Origin: an uncultured Chloroflexaceae bacterium
GTDB lineage: Bacteria; Chloroflexota; Chloroflexia; Chloroflexales; Chloroflexaceae
Length of the DNA: 6,882 bases
NCBI GenBank assembly: GCA_937141995.1
Contig: CAKZQX010000798.1
Coordinates: 1-6,882, forward strand
Direction of reading: 5' to 3'
Numbering within the stretch: the first letter of the stretch is position 1; each line of letters begins with the position of its first letter. Of this stretch, positions 4,999 to 6,882 are shown in pieces. The notes beneath the pieces are model-generated. The model saw only the letters and a list, made by a program, of their open reading frames with translations. It was not told the origin of the DNA and ran no database searches. The position numbers and the translations under genes were made by a program.

Positions 4999-5028
4999 CA
5001 CTTGAATGAAGCCGTCCGCCGTGCTTTG

Positions 5029-5325
5029 CTAGACGACGGCCCGCTCCGCGACAAGAATATCGATAAAGAGGGTTGCGTCTTTCGCGTAGAACCCCTTCTC
5101 CTGACCCGCATCGGTGACAATATCGAAGAACCCGTCCGCATCAATCCCCGCCACCAGGCCCTCGTAGACCGTACCGGCAGGCGTAACGGTGCGTGTCTTG
5201 CCTTCCCAGCTATCGACATCCTTGAGCAGAATAACCCGCACGCGTTGCCCTTTCTCCGGAAGTGCCGTCTCGGTACCCTGACTGCAGGAGCAAAATGCCG
5301 TATGGTCCTGATTTGCCTCGCTCAT
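5029..5325 (-). CDS. Small protein of unknown function downstream of sufS (98 aa)
   Basis: I do not recognise this protein. It has a polar N-terminus with a CSC cysteine pair (Cys12 and Cys14), then a compact predicted beta-rich region starting at VRVILLKDVDSW. That short stretch weakly recalls the start of ribosomal protein L9 (KVILLxDV), but the rest does not continue the match. The start at 5325 is strongly supported by AAGGAGG five bases upstream; a longer in-frame start at 5400 would overlap the preceding gene and has no such site. No signal peptide or membrane segment is seen. It is 50 bases after the 67-residue gene and probably in the same transcript as sufS, so a link to sulfur or Fe-S metabolism is possible but unproven. 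Confidence 0.8.
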   Translation of the reverse strand: MSEANQDHTAFCSCSQGTETALPEKGQRVRVILLKDVDSWEGKTRTVTPAGTVYEGLVAGIDADGFFDIVTDAGQEKGFYAKDATLFIDILVAERAVV

Positions 5326-5330
5326 GATCT

Positions 5331-5337
5331 CCTCCTT
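5331..5337 (-). promoter_or_regulatory. Shine-Dalgarno site fixing the 98-residue gene start
   Basis: AAGGAGG on the minus strand, five bases before the ATG at 5325. It favours this start over the in-frame one at 5400. Confidence 0.75.
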
Positions 5338-5375
5338 GCTATGCATTCTAGCGCGTCTACTATCTGTGCCCGTCG

Positions 5376-5579
5376 TTATACCTTGTCGTCCTCGATCCAT
5401 GCCAATCCATAGATCTGGCCGTTGTGTTCCATGCGATCCGTGAAGGGATGTAACTGCTGCCCCGACTGAACCCGCTTATACACATGCACCGGATGTTCCC
5501 AGTACTTCACACAGAGGTAATCACCGTTTGCCAGCACCTGTTTACCTTCGGTTGGATCAGTACATTCGTCGTATCCCAT
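5376..5579 (-). CDS. Small protein of unknown function directly after sufS (67 aa)
   Basis: A short, acidic, Tyr/Trp-rich soluble protein that I cannot assign. It begins MGYDECTDPTEG and holds a likely beta-strand series (DYLCVKYWEHPVHVYKRV) and a C-terminal GQIYGLAWIEDDKV. Two cysteines (Cys6 and Cys31) are not arranged as a known metal motif. The ATG at 5579 is chosen because AGGAGG lies six bases upstream, in the 24-base gap after the sufS stop codon; the in-frame start at 5603 would overlap the sufS stop and include this site. The tight spacing implies co-expression and probably translational coupling with sufS. Confidence 0.78.
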   Translation of the reverse strand: MGYDECTDPTEGKQVLANGDYLCVKYWEHPVHVYKRVQSGQQLHPFTDRMEHNGQIYGLAWIEDDKV

Positions 5580-5603
5580 GTTGCTCCTCCTCTGGTTGTG
5601 CAA

Positions 5604-6851
5604 CTAGTTGAACAACTTCCAGGCTTTCTCTAAACCTGTTGCCAGCCGATCGACTTCTTCCGCAATATTGTAGAGATAGAAACTGGCGCGGGCTGTGGCC
5701 GGGACATCGAAGAACCGATGCAGCGGCTGGGCACAGTGATGGCCCGCGCGCACCGCGATTCCCTCGCCGTCGAGAATCGCCGCGACATCGTGGGGATGCA
5801 CCCCGGCAAGCGTGAACGATACAACCGCGCCCCGCTCGTGAGTAGTTGGCGGTCCATAAATTGTTAATCCCTCGACCTGCCCCAGGCGATCAAGCGCATA
5901 ACGCAGTAACTCGATCTCGTGATCGTGAATGGCCGCCATGCCGACACTGTTCAGAAAATCAATCGCAATCCCCAGCGCAATCGCCTCGCCAATCGCGGGT
6001 GTACCCGCCTCGAAGCGCGCCGGAACATCGGCATAACTGCTCTGATCCAGGTCAACCCGCTTGATCATGGAGCCGCCACCCAGGAAGGGCGGCATCGCTT
6101 CCAGCAATTCATACCGGCCCCACAGCCCACCGATGCCGGTGGGTCCACACATCTTGTGCCCGCTAAATGCCAGGAAATCCGCACCCAGTTCCAGCACATT
6201 GACCGGCATATGCGGCACGCTCTGCGAACCGTCAACCAGCACCCGCGCGCCAACCGCATGCGCCCGGTCGGCAATCGCCCGCACCGGGTTGATCGTGCCC
6301 AGCACATTGGACTGGTGCGTCAGCGCAACCATACGCGTGCGTTCGGTGAGCAACTGATCCAGATCATCCAGCACCAGCCGGCCCTCTCCATCAATCGGCA
6401 GATAATCCAGGTGCGCGCCAACGCGTTGGGCCAGCATTTGCCAGGGCACAATGTTTGAGTGGTGTTCCATCATCGTCAGCAGGATGCGGTCACCTTCGCG
6501 GACATTGGCGCTGCCCCAGGCGTGGGCTACCAGGTTGATCGCCTCGGTCGCGTTGCGCGTAAAGATAACCTCGCGCATACTGGTAGCGCCAAGCAGCATC
6601 GCAACCTTGCCCCGCGCCCGCTCGTAGGCAAAGGTTGCTTCCTCGCTGAGTTTGTAAATTCCCCGGTGAACATTCGCATTGTAGCGCCGGTAGTAGTCCT
6701 CCAGCCCTTCCAGCACGCGGCGCGGCTTCTGGGATGAGGCAGCGCTATCAAGAAAGGCCAGCGGCTTCCCGTTGCTTTCTTGCTGCAAGATCGGAAATTC
6801 GCACCGCAGCGCCAGAATGTCGAATATCGGGAGTGTCGCTGTTGCTACCAT
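5604..6851 (-). CDS. sufS: SufS-type cysteine desulfurase
   Basis: A complete 415-residue PLP enzyme that takes sulfur from cysteine, giving alanine and an enzyme persulfide for Fe-S cluster assembly in the cytosol. Visible features in order: LDSAASSQKP (34-43), NVHRGIYKLSE (60-70), the cofactor-stacking histidine in MEHHSNIVPWQ (128-138), VDGSQSVPHM with the PLP-binding Asp207 and Gln210, Lys233 in SGHK as the PLP Schiff-base lysine, the FEAGTP loop (280-285) and the catalytic Cys373 in RAGHHCAQP. The RAGHHCAQP form marks the class II (SufS/CsdA) group rather than IscS/NifS. Length is normal. The ATG at 6851 has AAAGGA eight bases upstream. Two small genes follow closely. Other suf genes would be expected beyond the right edge. 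Confidence 0.95.
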   Translation of the reverse strand: MVATATLPIFDILALRCEFPILQQESNGKPLAFLDSAASSQKPRRVLEGLEDYYRRYNANVHRGIYKLSEEATFAYERARGKVAMLLGATSMREVIFTRNATEAINLVAHAWGSANVREGDRILLTMMEHHSNIVPWQMLAQRVGAHLDYLPIDGEGRLVLDDLDQLLTERTRMVALTHQSNVLGTINPVRAIADRAHAVGARVLVDGSQSVPHMPVNVLELGADFLAFSGHKMCGPTGIGGLWGRYELLEAMPPFLGGGSMIKRVDLDQSSYADVPARFEAGTPAIGEAIALGIAIDFLNSVGMAAIHDHEIELLRYALDRLGQVEGLTIYGPPTTHERGAVVSFTLAGVHPHDVAAILDGEGIAVRAGHHCAQPLHRFFDVPATARASFYLYNIAEEVDRLATGLEKAWKLFN

Positions 6852-6882
6852 AAACTCTGTCCTTTTCGGGTCAACTGGTTGC

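Noticed and set aside
5919..6458. Long plus-strand open frame (179 codons) opposite sufS
   Set aside because: It is antisense to a fully conserved SufS frame, its protein is low-complexity and Arg/Gln/His-rich, and it has no homology features that I can see.

Overview
The window looks like a chromosomal segment from a member of the Chloroflexota, probably near Chloroflexus or Roseiflexus. This taxon call is an inference. It rests on moderately high GC, the protein style, and intergenic palindromic repeats built on the core AAGCCGGGACTCC, which I associate with that phylum. All eight supported genes lie on the minus strand, so the reading order runs from high to low coordinates.

Right part (about 5029-6851): a complete cysteine desulfurase of the SufS type is followed, with tight spacing and strong Shine-Dalgarno sites, by two small genes of unknown function (67 and 98 aa). 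The unit ends at two consecutive hairpins (4938-4998). About 330 bases follow with no convincing gene, then a near-consensus sigma-70 promoter.

Left part (1-4604): a molybdenum uptake and handling cluster. It starts with a 447-residue fusion protein. An N-terminal PadR-type winged helix and helical domain is joined to a ModA-like oxyanion-binding domain with no signal peptide. The ModA-like part is circularly permuted: the segment matching the last ~42 residues of ModA comes before the rest of the domain. A hairpin with a U-rich tail separates this gene from modA (lipoprotein molybdate-binding protein). A ~470-base repeat-rich gap follows, then modB (permease), a stand-alone Mop/molbindin gene, a second repeat-bearing gap, and the start of modD, which runs off the left edge. 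No ModC ATPase and no classical ModE is present.

Proposed working model (inference): ModA captures molybdate outside the membrane and ModB carries it in, powered by an ATPase encoded elsewhere. Mop binds cytosolic molybdate and ModD has an associated but unclear role. The PadR-ModA fusion reads cytosolic oxyanion and controls its own promoter through a perfect inverted repeat (ACTACTCA-N5-TGAGTAGT) over the predicted transcription start. Through read-through it may also control the genes downstream. The fusion regulator is the most unusual element here.
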